Made by a program: the position numbers and the translations under genes. A DNA stretch of 58,238 nucleotides from Chara braunii (Eukaryota > Streptophyta > Charophyceae > Charales > Characeae), in assembly GCA_003427395.1 (NCBI GenBank), contig BFEA01000536.1, positions 626,237 to 684,474 on the forward strand, in the 5' to 3' direction. Numbering within the stretch: position 1 is the first letter of the stretch; every line of letters starts with the position of its first letter. Positions 9,501-19,724 of this stretch are shown piece after piece. Under the pieces are notes generated by a model. It saw nothing but the letters and a program-made list of their open reading frames with translations. It was not told the origin of the DNA and made no database searches.

Positions 9501-10860
9501 TTTTCCCACACACGCATACCCTATCCACTCTGGGGGGCACCAGTACGGTTGTTTATCACTCGCAAGCATGAATAAAATAACAGTGTGACGAACAAAAGAA
9601 TGGTAGTTATAGGTGCCGCACAGGGGCACAATGTCATCCATTAATTATGTGCCATCCATTTTTAGAGGACCCTGCTACTGGCCATAAACTTTCCAACGGT
9701 ACCAAGCACTGAGAAAAGGGAGGATCTATGATGTAGCATGCCTAGTTGCCACCATGGACGCATATGTCCATCATGATAACAATTTCCAATATTTTAAATC
9801 CTCCCTCCAATATTACTCCTAAGTCCTTATATGTTGCCCTACCTACATCCCAATTTTGCTATGCACTCAATATTACTACTAAGTCCTTATATGTTGCCCC
9901 ACTACCCATAACTCAAAAATATTTCCTATTATTATACTTTTTGTTCCCTTTCCATTACCCTTGGTGCCTACCTCAATTTTTTAGGTTTTGTACCCCCCTC
10001 CCCCCCTCCCCTTTTCTATTTTACTGTCACTACCCACCTACAGGTTGAACACCTCCCCTAAATCCCTGAGGTTAAGGTACATGGGCGGAATTTTCCGTAC
10101 CAAGTACCATTAAATGCCTCACATCCTCCAACTAGGTTTTTTCTTACTGATCTCAACAGACCATTATCGTCCCATACTCAAAGTATCCTGCGCGTACCGC
10201 ATATACCTGTAAGATTACGACTTAGCTTCAGACAAACTATCAACTAACTAGATAACAAGATCGTAGTACTCCTTAACTAAGCTTGGTGATATCAGTGGAA
10301 AATTTTAAATATAGTTTCTCACCTAAATCTGGTCAATCTCTTTGATATAAGCCTAACCATGCAACCCTAAAACGTTGTAGGGTTGAACAAATGTTCATTG
10401 GATAAAGCATTTTCATAACTTATGAACTATTGTGCAATAACCTCATTAACAAGAACCATTTTTTCACTTACAGAGTGTTTATATGATGTTACCATCTTGG
10501 CTGACAATAATTTTTTTCCACTTGTTCTAGTGACATCTACCAACTGATTATTATGATCTTGTGTTTCCCGTAGCAAAGTTCTATTTTTTTTTGTTTTTCT
10601 TTATTTTTTCGTATTTTTTTTTATGTTAAAAAAATAATAATGAACATGTTGTACAGTTTTGACAATAAGTCTAGCATATCCCCTGAATAGACCATACCAT
10701 CATTATGTGTGTATTAAGGGCAAATTTTCAGTCTCGATACAACAATAATGACTATATGTTTTATTCAAGGAAATATCATAACCCACGGCTAGTGAGATCT
10801 CGCTTGAGGAGTGTGGTTCTGACATATGAATTAGATAACATAAAATGTAAAGGAATATGG
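9501..10860. other. no gene recognised; one 60-bp tandem duplication
   Basis: A unit of 60 bp containing AAGTCCTTATATGTTGCCC is repeated at about 9808-9840 and 9868-9900. The remainder is AT-rich with T-runs near 10580-10620. I looked for continuation of rDNA spacer or large-subunit sequence and saw none I could defend. Confidence 0.55.
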
Positions 10861-11046
10861 TGGGTGTCTACGGTACAAGTCAGGCTACCCGGGTCACCTT
10901 GTTTTCCCGAGCGGCGCGACTGTGCAAGGACTAAGGAAGGTTTTCCTCCCCGAAAAAAAAAAAAATCCAAAACATACGAAAAAACTATGTTATTCAAAAA
11001 AATAAATTGAAGAACTTTTGTCACAAGGCCACATCGAAATTCTTTA

Positions 11047-11090
<44 letters not shown>

Positions 11091-11180
11091 CGGCTGAGCA
11101 AGTGGTCTCGAGCCACTATGGTACCCTAGATGGGTGTGGAAGTTTTTGATATTTAAAGTTAAAATTAAAGTGATTGTTGT
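10860..11180. repeat. GC-head / A-tail repeat with facing poly(A) and poly(T)
   Basis: A GC-rich head (GGTCACCTTGTTTTCCCGAG, then CGGCGCGACTG) is followed by poly(A) at about 10955, then AAACATACGAAAAAACTATG, and later a 40-base T run at 11051-11090 and a second GC-rich patch. The same order (GC-rich head, A run, ATATATG-AAAAA-TATGTTAT) recurs at 12120-12260, 29600-29760 and 38560-38650. I take these as one non-coding repeat class of unknown type. Confidence 0.5.
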
Positions 11181-11435
11181 CGTTGTAGTTTTAAAAATGA
11201 ATTTCATACTCTGCAGAACGCGTTGCAGAAATAAATCTTTTATACAAGAATGAGAATTATGTTATCTGCCTCTGTCTCTGTCTTTGTAAGAGTGCTATGA
11301 CATCCCATTTGTTAATGAGCATAAATAAAAAAATTCATAAAAGTTGGTTTGGCTCGGAATCAGTTATACAGGAGGGCTAGTATAATTTAATCGATCATAT
11401 AGACGACGACTTTAACTCTGAAATAACTTAAAAGG

Positions 11436-11850
11436 TTGATTTTCTCTTTACAAATTTCATATAGGGCCCTGATTATAAGACAGATAGCCTATCTACATCC
11501 TGAAACCTCCTTTGCAGTGAGTCCCTTGGTCTCAATGAAAGATAGATACTGGTCAATCTCGAGGAAAGTAAGGGAATATAATGCATTAACAGAAAGGACG
11601 ACGGTCAAAAGTGGACCTTGTTTGTGATTTTTCTGATAAAGTTCAAAGACTGGAGGAGGCTACCTCTTCCGAGCAAGCCGCCCCCCCCTCCTCAAAATAT
11701 GAAGAGGTGTATAGGCAACCACTGTTTGACCGTAGATGGATTACGAATATTCATGGTATGATGATTTGCATTTTTGACGCCCCATGGCAAGACTATGCAA
11801 AAAACAATGTTTTAAGAGTAGGTGATTTGTTGGACCGATTGAAAATATGA
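11436..11850 (+). other. two short reading frames, unrecognised
   Basis: A frame at 11436-11627 (63 codons) overlaps a second at 11611-11850 (79 codons) in another frame. The second contains a low-complexity SSEQAAPPSS stretch, then FDRRWITNIHGMMICIFDAP. I recognise no family. They could be exons or remnants of one protein, or chance frames. The rest of 11181-12110 shows nothing else. Confidence 0.25.
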
Positions 11851-12119
11851 ACAGCAGCTCAGAAAGCCCATGAAATATTGTTGTAAGATAAAGGACTATT
11901 TAGAAACATTACATTTTTAATTCCTTGTAGTCTGGATAAGCATCCTAAGACAATGACCTAATTTGGACAAGAATGACTCGATAGCAGTGAAGGGGGAAAT
12001 TGATAAGGTAGGAAATATTATGAAAGTAATAAATTACTAATAATTAAGATCGTATTGACCTAGGCTACCGAAGTGTTGTGGGACCACTTGCCCTATGTAT
12101 ATATATACTAGGCTATTTT

Positions 12120-12549
12120 TTCGGGTGCCAGAGCGCCCAACTTATGCCCGGGTACACGCCCAGCTGCGTGGTCGAGCCAGCGCAAAAAAAAGAGTCAAAA
12201 AAAAAAAATCTAAAAATAAATATGTTGTGTAAAATTGAAATACAAACGAATTTTGGATGAGGGTCACATTAGAGTTCCTCACAGAATCGGAGATTAAAAA
12301 AAAAAAAAAAAACAGAATCACAAAAATGTACCGCCCTTTAAGCACCTTTAGCCCCTTTAAAACTGATATATACCACCCTGCTCCCCTTTTGACCGCCAAC
12401 TCGAAAAAAAAAAAAANNNNNNNNNNNNNNNNNNNNNNNNNNNNNNNNNNNNNNNNNNNNNNNNNNNNNNNNNNNNNNNNNNNNNNNNNNNNNNNNNNNN
12501 NNNNNNNNNNNNNNNNNNNNNNNNNNNNNNNNNNNNNNNNNNNNNNNNC

Positions 12550-12580
<31 letters not shown>

Positions 12581-12660
12581 AAAAAAAAAAAAAGTTTATT
12601 TTGTTTTTTTAACTTTTTTACGCCCGGGCGTGACATATAATTTTATTTTTTCAATTTGGT
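12120..12660. repeat. GC-head / A-tail repeat spanning an assembly gap
   Basis: A GC-rich head at 12120-12182 (GCCCGGGTACACGCCCAGC) is followed by A-runs and AAATATGTTGTGTAAAATTG, as in the 29.6-kb copy. After the gap comes a C run, an A run, then ACGCCCGGGCGTGAC and TTTCAATTTGGTAATTTT, which resembles the far side of the same element. Confidence 0.5.
12417..12548. other. assembly gap (132 N)
   Basis: Unsequenced bases bounded by an A run on the left and a C run then an A run on the right. Homopolymer edges suggest the gap arose from unassemblable low complexity. Translations spanning it are meaningless. Confidence 0.99.
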
Positions 12661-12674
12661 AATTTTTTTTGATG

Positions 12675-13051
12675 TAGCCTTAAACAACTAGTACCTCCGC
12701 CAGAGAAAATAAATTTGGGAAAACTGCCAGCTTTCCCAAGCTCCCGCAGTTTTTGAGAGTTCTGCGGAGGGTCGTCGACATTCCTTCAGATTTGGGTCTT
12801 AAAGGTCAATTGCAAAAAACAAAAATTGCCACAGAGTCGAAAGGGAGGAAGTTGGGAAAGGTCGTGAAAAAGGTTTGCTACAAAACATAGTTACTTTCAT
12901 TTCCGGTTGTATTTGCTTTTGTGTCTTCTTTTCATTTTTTTTCCATGCCCTGCCCATGAGGCAGGGTGCATTCCACAGACTACTAACAACTCTGCAACTT
13001 AGGGCACAGTCTCGCTTGTATTCCATATTCGATATTCAAATGCTTTCACGT
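12675..13051. other. diverged TTAA-MITE end, then no recognised feature
   Basis: At about 12679 TTAA-ACAACTAGTACCTCCGC begins a decayed relative of the ACCACCAGTACC family; a partial inverted partner (GCGGAGGGTCG) lies near 12765. The rest, to the long inverted repeat at 13052, shows nothing identifiable. Confidence 0.45.
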
Positions 13052-14044
13052 TGTCGTACCAAATACCCTTACAAGGGTATTTAGCGTGATTTTTGCAAGT
13101 CACGCCAGTACGGCCTTGCTCACCCGACGGCGTACGCGCAAGAAGGAGCTTAGGTCCTCGTCAGGGTGAGAGGTGCGCACAGGGCATTGACGACGAGTCG
13201 TAACCGTGCGCTACCTGAGCGTGCGCGGAGTCACGGGCCAGTAAGGCGCGCTGATTTGAGGTGTGCGTGATCTGTTTATTGTTGATGACTGAAGAGTCGG
13301 CGTTATTGCCGGCCAGAGTTTATTCTCCTCTGATTAAATAGGGGTTAAATAAATTATGTCCCGATGTTTGGTGTGCCTGCTTGTGACCTGTGCGTACGTG
13401 TGGAGGGCGACATCTACGACTATGTGACTTCCGAGGGTGTCTCGGTAGGTTGGCGTGTCGCGCAGTACCCGTTGAGTCAGGCTTCCGTCGGAACTAAACC
13501 CAGACTTGAGCCTAGTCCTATAGGTTACGATGTCGGACTACTACCGTGGAGACCTAGGGATCGAGGCCGGCGGGCGTAATCGCCGCAGTCGCAGCAGAGC
13601 GACATGGAGAAGACCGAGGGGTCGAGGGCCCGACGGGGCTATCCCCCTTTGTTTTTTGTTACGAGCACGGCGGAGGGGGCCGATCCGCAGGGCTGCCCGT
13701 CAATTCTCCATTCCTGGTTTTATTGTTATTATTTTCTTTCTCCTTTTTATTCCTGCCTTTGCTCGTGTCCCGTTTAGGGACGCGGTACCAGGGCCGATGC
13801 AGGGTTGCGTGGGGTGTGTTGTACCCTAAGAATTGCTCGAAGTGCAATTACAAACTGTTTGTGTGGCTGCACCGCGGTACGGAGGGTATGGCAGACCCCA
13901 AGAGCTTGGCTCGGTGGGTACGCTCATGAACTGTTGAAGTACATGCCTGTGTTCAGGCCCAGATGATGGAACTTGGCGAAGTAAAGCTTGCATCCTGAAT
14001 TACCCGGGCCATCTTGCGGGGCCTCGGGGTACTGCGAAGAGGGG

Positions 14045-14139
14045 GTCCTTCGGGACATCCGTTAAGGTTGGAACGATACGGAGGAGGTCCGCCTGGTCCC
14101 TGCGCAGGGTTGAAACGCATGAACCGCGAGAGCAAGGCC
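14045..14139 (+). pseudogene. U6-derived module A (left arm)
   Basis: Starts GTCCTTCGGGACATCCGTTA and keeps GGTTGGAACGATAC, then GAGGAGGTCC, CCTGCGCAGGG, ACGCATGAAC, and ends AAGGCC. This is the U6 order of blocks with many A-to-G and T-to-C changes. The ACAGAGA box reads ACGGAGGA. It cannot be a working U6 and is now part of the repeat arm. Confidence 0.85.
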
Positions 14140-14214
14140 AGGTTCGTGCATTAAGGCAAGGCGACATTGTGGCTGCACGGATTCCGAATAGTCGCAGGGA
14201 GGCAGGAGGCGCCG

Positions 14215-14310
14215 GTCCTTCGGGACATCCGTTAGTTAAAATTGGGACGATACAGAGAAGATCGGCGCGGTCCCTGGGCTTACGAAAATGTATAAGTCGT
14301 GGGGAGGTCC
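14215..14310 (+). pseudogene. U6-derived module B (left arm)
   Basis: Starts GTCCTTCGGGACATCCGTTA, then AAAATTGGGACGATACAGAG and AAGATCGG, then diverges to CGGTCCCTGGGCTTACG and ends GGAGGTCC. It retains the ACAGAGA box but not the 3' stem sequence. It lies 75 bp after module A. Confidence 0.85.
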
Positions 14311-15012
14311 AAGCCCCGCGGTTGCCTTTTTCTTTGTCTTTTTCCGGAGACACCTCTCTCGTTCGATGCCACACGGTCGGGTGCACTTACAGAGAGCAGC
14401 ATTGCGGGATAGCAAGACGAGCGGGCGACAGGGAAAAGGGCTGTGGCGGACAGTGAAGGAGTGGAGATGAATCTGGACAAGGACTGTGTCTGGGTGCATT
14501 CGGAGGAGGGCGGCTTTGAGCAGCGTTGGGCGGCAGCCGAGAGGCAACGAGCGACGGGCAGATGGGGAGGCAAGGCGGGCAGCGCGGGTTGGCAGGTGCT
14601 GAGGCCGTAAATGTGGTGAATGAACCCGGACGCAAAGCGAGGCCGGGTGCATTCAGACGAAGAGACGGAGATGGCGAGGAGAGAAGCAGGGCGCAGCAGA
14701 CGTGAGGCAGCTCGTGGGATTCCTAACGGAATCAAGTGGGGAAGGAGTCTAAATAGGGGTTTTCAGGGGTGGCAAGTCTATATATGCAGTTAGATAGGGG
14801 AGAGAAATAGTGGTTAGTGAGGTAGGAGGAAAGCGACCGCGCGGGGGATGACGGAGGCTGGCTGTGACAGGAATCAGGAAGGACAAGTTCGCTCTCGATT
14901 TTTAACAAAATCGAGAAAGGAAACGTGTTGCCTGGGGGTTCTAATGTCGGGCGAGTAGGATTACGTGGCTAGTTGTAGGTAGAAGTTAGTAGAATAAGTG
15001 ATAGGAAGAAAA

Positions 15013-17240
15013 CATGGTGCGCAGAGCAGTGGTGATGGCGGAGAGGGAAAGGAGTGTTTATCGTAAAACTCAGTCGATTCTCGATCAAATCGGCGGAAGA
15101 ATGGAGTGATTTGGGGGGTTTTCGAGTAGGCGAATACGATGGTCGAGTCAGATTAGAGAAAGAGTTAGTAGATAAGGAGGTTAGTGAGAAAGTTAGTGCG
15201 TGGGGATATGGCGGAAGGAGGGAAGAAGGAGAGGGAAAACGACATAACTTACTTGACTGTGGGTGGGATAAGGCAAGGGAAGAATCAATCTTGAGGTTTA
15301 GGGGCAGGGAGAGGTAGATTGAGAAGTTAGTTTTGGTTGATAGGGAGTAGGTTTTGAGGTAGGATTGGTAGGGGCTGCGCTTGAGTGGGCCCTTCGTTTT
15401 TACGTGAAAGTGTCATGAATCTCCCCACGTTTCAGGGAAAGATTCAGCCTCATGTTGGCAAGCATAGTGGTAGAAAGCTATACTCGGGGCTAAACCGAAG
15501 TGGACAGCGGGCGAAGAGAGAGAGGGAGAGACAGAGAGGGAGATAACTTACCCGGTCGAATGGACTCTTGCGCGCGTCGTGGAGCTCTGCACCTGGTTAG
15601 GCTCCAGCGGGAAGTTCATTCTCTTTTTTGCACACTTGATAAGCAGAGGGGCAGGCTTACTGCTGCTCGCCATTCGCAGTGCTTATGACCTCTGCCTGAG
15701 AAATGTTGTTGGTGGCGGCCCCCCTGCTTGAAGGATCCGCTCACTTGACCCTGAGCGGGCCGAGCCGTACGAACGGCTAGGTGAGTGTAAGGCTAACCTT
15801 GCTATTGAAGACTACCAGTTGGCCGGTGCATTTGGCCACGACCGAGCCGAAGATGCCTTCGATTTTGCTCAGTCTGTTGCCGGAGGAAGCAGCATAGTAG
15901 CGGTGCACATTTCCGTGTCTAGCCGAAGATTCATTCGATTTTGTCAATCCTATCGTTGGAAGTGGCATGAGGCAAAGCTGGAAGGTTGGAGACTCACCTG
16001 TAGGCTGGTGGACTCGAGCAGGGGCGTAGGCGGGGAGTCGTTGTATGCCTTCTCGCTCTGAAGGAGGATTCAGACAGTATTGCTCAGTCCATTGCTCGGA
16101 GTAGTGAGGAGCGGAGCTGGGGGACTAGAGGCTGTCTGCTGGCGGATACGCTGCACGTTCCCGAACTAAACAGAGAGGCCAGGTGTGGAGGTGGAGACTT
16201 ACCTGTCTTAGCCGTGCGCTGCGGTTCTTGCCAGCAGTCGTCGAGAGGGGGAGCAGCTGCGGGGTGAGGACCTGCCTGCCGACTGAGGAGCTGCTTAACC
16301 AGGCTAAACGGAGAGGCCGTAAGGGCATACACTTGTCTGTTCTGATCGGTGTGTTGCTGCGTCCTCACCTTCTGCCTCTTTCGGGCTAGCTGCTCCAGCA
16401 GGTTACAAGTGATGATAGTTACTATGCATCACTGAGTATGGTGCAACGATGTGTTCAGGCTGGTGTCATACACTGCTGCGACACTCTGCAGTTGCGCGCA
16501 AGTGATGTACGTATGATGATCTGCTGAGATTCCGCGGAGTTGTCTGGGCGTCAGGCTGCTGTGTGGCGGCCGATTGATCTAAGGAGAGATATTGGGGCTT
16601 AGAAGAATGTGTAGGCTTGAGAGAGGGGGCTATTGCGGCCAGTAAAAAGGTCATCAGAGGGGTTGGCTTTGACCACTTGACTTCAGAAGTTGACCAAGCT
16701 ACTGCTGCGTTTTGGCTATCATTGCGGGACCCTCAGGCGATTGAAGATAACGAGGCCCTCTCACGTGAGTCTAAGCACACCCTTCTTGAATCTGAGAGTA
16801 TCAAACCTTTCTTTATCTGCCTTTCTTGCTCTAAGTCTAGTCCAACTCTGAGAGGAAGGCGGCAGGCGGGATTGCAACCCGTAGGACCGCAACAAGACTC
16901 TGTGGGGAGTTATCCCACTGATTGCGGGAGCTCTGCCGGAACTTAGGAGGAGTTCTGGAGGCAAGGAATCGAAAGGTAACCGTTGTTTTTCTTCTATAAA
17001 CCCCGGTATAACCCCTATCTAAATTCCCCGTTGCATCGTTGACTGAGTATATGGTGTGCAGCCTTATTTTGACCTTCGTTTGACTTTCGGGACACTGAAT
17101 CAGATCAAGTAAAGAAATGTGTGTGCAATCTCAGTTTCAGTTTTGTTGATTGCCTGAAAGCAGATTGTAAAAAGAGAATGCATCTAGGAAAGGGTAGGAT
17201 GAAAGGTAGTTTTTGCGTGAGGGTTGACTGGGTCAATGGA
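15013..17240. other. loop region of the long inverted repeat; no recognised gene
   Basis: Purine-rich to about 15330. From about 15840 to 16170 three loosely related units occur (ATGCCTTCGATTTTGCTCAG; GATTCATTCGATTTTGTCAA; GATTCAGACAGTATTGCTCA). Minus-strand splice-donor-like strings CAGGTAAG or CAGGTGAG lie at 16198-16205 and 15993-16000, which would fit repeated exons read on the minus strand. No translation gave a known domain. Short frames at 15054-15317, 15819-16061 and 16617-16946 are unrecognised. Confidence 0.4.
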
Positions 17241-17248
17241 GACTGAGA

Positions 17249-18067
17249 AGTCCCCATAAGTTTGGGGAGACCTAGTGCAATGTTTATTTTGGACTACTTG
17301 AAGGGTCAGGTCACCCAAACTTATGGGACATGCCTAACTTAGCCATTGAATATACACGAAACGAAGAGCACAACTACTTCTCTCTTCTTTGGGCATGTGA
17401 CTAGGCCATCCCAGTCGCCCTGAACTGTTTAAATATCTCAACTTTATATAATTATCTGACCTTAGTCTTATAAGGTTGCATATGACTGAACCAACTTAGG
17501 TTCGGCCTGCCCCAGTTTACCACAAGTTTTACTCTTAATTGTACTCTCTTGAAGTTGTGATACGGCTATAGTCAGACCACCTAAATTTATAGAACAGTCT
17601 GATTAACTCGTTCTTGAATGAAATAGTAATATAGTATAGCCAAGTTATAACCATTGGGTTCCAGGATGTGCGAGGCTTTGAGTTATAACCATTGGGTTCC
17701 AGGATGTGCGAGGCTTTGAGTCATACCACATGAACTTACAGAATAGTCTTGCTCTCTGCCTGATTTGTTCCTCTCTGATCCAATCTATGCGTGACATTGG
17801 GCTAGACCACCTGAACTTACAGAACGGTCTGTCCTTTGTCAGGTTCATTTTCTCAAAATAAAGCAGGAAGAGGCTGAGCCACCTAAACTTATAGAATGGC
17901 TCAGACCTCCTCGTTCATAACCAAATAAACAGAGGAAACCCCAAAATAAACAAGGCAACCAAGGCACCTGAATTTACAGAATGCACTTGGCTCTTGAAAA
18001 AGTCAAACACAGACAGCGCTCGCAAGTAAGAGCAATCAGACCACCTAAACTTATAGAATGGTCTGAT
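17249..18067. repeat. array of nine AACTTA-loop hairpins with compensatory arms
   Basis: Nine short inverted repeats share the loop AACTTA or AATTTA (one reversed). They lie at about 17251-17268, 17312-17328, 17486-17505, 17572-17602, 17720-17755, 17803-17831, 17874-17904, 17959-17990 and 18035-18067. Later units are built as outer arm, C, inner CTA or CTG, loop, TAG or CAG, AA, outer arm. The outer arms differ but pair: TCAGAC/GTCTGA, TAGACC/GGTCTG, CTGAGCCA/TGGCTCAG, CCAAGGCA/TGCACTTGG (one bulge), ATCAGACCA/TGGTCTGAT. The inner pairs change together. A 39-bp direct duplication (17645-17722) lies inside. Function unknown. Confidence 0.85.
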
Positions 18068-18533
18068 ATTTTCTTCCTATCACTTATTCTACTAACTTCC
18101 ACCTACAACTAGCCTCATAATCTTACTCGTCCGACATTAGAACCCCCAGGCAACACGTTTCCTTTCTCGATTTGTTAAAAATCGAGAACGAACTTGTCCT
18201 TCCTGCTTCCTGTCACAGCCAGCCTCCGTCATCCCCCGCGCGGTCGCTTTCCTCCTACCTCACTAACCACTAACTCTCTCCCCTATTTAACCGCATATAT
18301 AGACTCGCCACCCCTGAAAACCCCTATCTAGACTCCTTCCCCACCTGATTCCTTTAGGAATCCCACGAGCTGCCTCACGTCTGCTGCGCCCTGCTTCTCT
18401 CCTCGCCATCTCCGTTTCTTCGTTTGAATGCACCCGGCCTCGCTTTGCGTCCGGGTTCATTCACCCCATTTACGGCCTCGAACGAGAGAGGTGTCTCCGG
18501 AAAAAGACAAAGAAAAAGGCAACCGCGGGGCTC

Positions 18534-18628
18534 GGACCTCCCCGCGACTTATGCATTTTCGTAAGCCCAGGGACCGCTCCGATCTTCTCTGTATCGTCCC
18601 AATTTAACTAACGAATGCCCCGAAGGAC
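18534..18628 (-). pseudogene. U6-derived module B (right arm)
   Basis: Minus-strand counterpart of the left module B. It retains GGGACGATACAGAGAAGATC and ends at the GGTCC block, with the 5' stem mutated (GTCCTTCGGGGC). Both arms carrying the same pair shows that the U6 modules predate the arm duplication. Confidence 0.85.
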
Positions 18629-18703
18629 CGGCGCCTCCTACTTCCCTGCGACTCTTCGGAATCCATGCAGCCACAATGCCGCCTTGCCTTAATGCAGGAA
18701 CCT

Positions 18704-18803
18704 GGCCCTGCTCTGCTCTCGCAGTTCATGCGTTTTAACCCTGCGCAGGGACCCGGCGGACCTCCTCCGTATCGTTCCAACCTTAACGGATGTCCCGAAG
18801 GAC
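18704..18803 (-). pseudogene. U6-derived module A (right arm)
   Basis: Minus-strand counterpart of left module A: GTCCTTCGGGACATCCGTTA, GGTTGGAACGATAC, GGAGGAGGTCC, CCCTGCGCAGGG, ending GGCC. The same A-to-G-type changes are shared with the left arm, so they were fixed before the arms separated. Confidence 0.85.
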
Positions 18804-19724
18804 CCCCGCTTCGCAGTACCCCGCGGCTCCGCAAGATGCCCTGGGTAATTCAGGATGCAGGCTTTACTTCGCCAAGTTCCATCATCTGGGCCTGAACACA
18901 GACATATACTTCAACAGTTCATGAGCGTACCCACCGAGCCAAGCTCTTGGAGTCTCCCACACCCTCCGTACCGCGGCGCAGCCACACAAACAGTTTGTAA
19001 TTGCACTTCGAGCAATCCTTAGGGTACAACACACCCCACGCAACCCTGCATCGGCCCTGGTACCGCGTCCCTAAACGGGCAGCCCTGCGGAATCGGCCCC
19101 CTCCGCCGTGCTCGTAACAAAAAACGAAGGGGGATAGCCCCGTCGGCCCCTCGACCCCTCGAGCTTCTCCATGCCGCTCCGCTGCGACTGCTGCGATTAC
19201 GCCCGCCGGCCTTGGTCCCTGGGTCTCCACGGTAGTAATCCGACATCGTAACCTATAGGGCTAGGCTCAGGTCTGGGTCTAGCTCCGACGGAAGCCTGAC
19301 TAAACGGGCACCGCGCGACACGCCAACCTACCGAGACGCCCTCGGAAGTCACATAGCTGTCGATGTCGCCCTCCGCACGTACGCACAGGTCACAGGCAGG
19401 CACACCAAACATCGGGACATAATTTATTTAACCCCTATTTAATCAGAGGAGAATAAACTCTGGCCGGCAATCACGCCGACTCTTCAGTCATCAACAATAA
19501 ACAGATCACGCGCACCTCAAATCCGCGCGCCTTACTGGCCCGTGACTCCGCGCACGCTCAGGTAGCGCACGGTTACGACTCACCGTCAATGCCCTCCGCG
19601 CGCCTCTCACCCTGACGAGGACCTAAGCTCCTTCTCGCTCACACGCCGTCGGGTGAGCAAGGCCGTACCGACGCGACTTGCAAAAAGCACGCCAAATACC
19701 CTTGTAAGGGTATTTGGTACGACA

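Larger units (their letters stand above)
13052..15012 (+). repeat. left arm of the long inverted repeat
   Basis: The arm contains a 71-codon frame (13364-13579, starting MFGVPACDLCVR) that is also open in the right arm (19197-19412, minus). About eleven residues differ between the two, so there is no sign of protein-level constraint. It also carries the two U6-derived modules. It has 73 bp absent from the right arm (13701-13773), bracketed by CCCGT repeats. Confidence 0.9.
13052..19724. mobile_element. long inverted repeat element, termini TGTCGTACC/GGTACGACA
   Basis: The left arm (13052-15012) is the reverse complement of the right arm (18069-19724) over essentially its whole length. It starts with the palindrome AAATACCCTT-AC-AAGGGTATTT and ends at GATAGGAAGAAAA. 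The left arm is longer because of extra segments at 13701-13773 and about 14363-14601. No convincing target-site duplication flanks it. It may be one giant TIR element, or two copies of one repeat in opposite orientation around a 3.06-kb loop. The left arm is followed at 15014 by CATGGTGCGCAGAGC, a weak primer-binding-site-like string, so an LTR origin is possible but unproven. No transposase or polymerase is visible. Confidence 0.9.
18069..19724 (-). repeat. right arm of the long inverted repeat
   Basis: Inverted counterpart of 13052-15012, ending with CAAATACCCTTGTAAGGGTA and GGTACGACA. It borders the last hairpin of the array directly (18067). It lacks the 73-bp and about 238-bp segments found in the left arm. 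Confidence 0.9.

Noticed and set aside
10040-10560. Large-subunit rRNA fragment following the 18S copy
   Set aside because: Looked for because of proximity to the 18S copy, but no conserved large-subunit block could be identified by eye.
13364-13579. 71-codon frame conserved in both arms of the long inverted repeat
   Set aside because: About eleven of 71 residues differ between arms, giving no evidence of protein constraint; shared only because the arms are duplicates.
17249-18067. CRISPR array
   Set aside because: Eukaryotic context; repeats are hairpins with variable arms and irregular spacing, with no constant repeat and unique spacers of fixed size.
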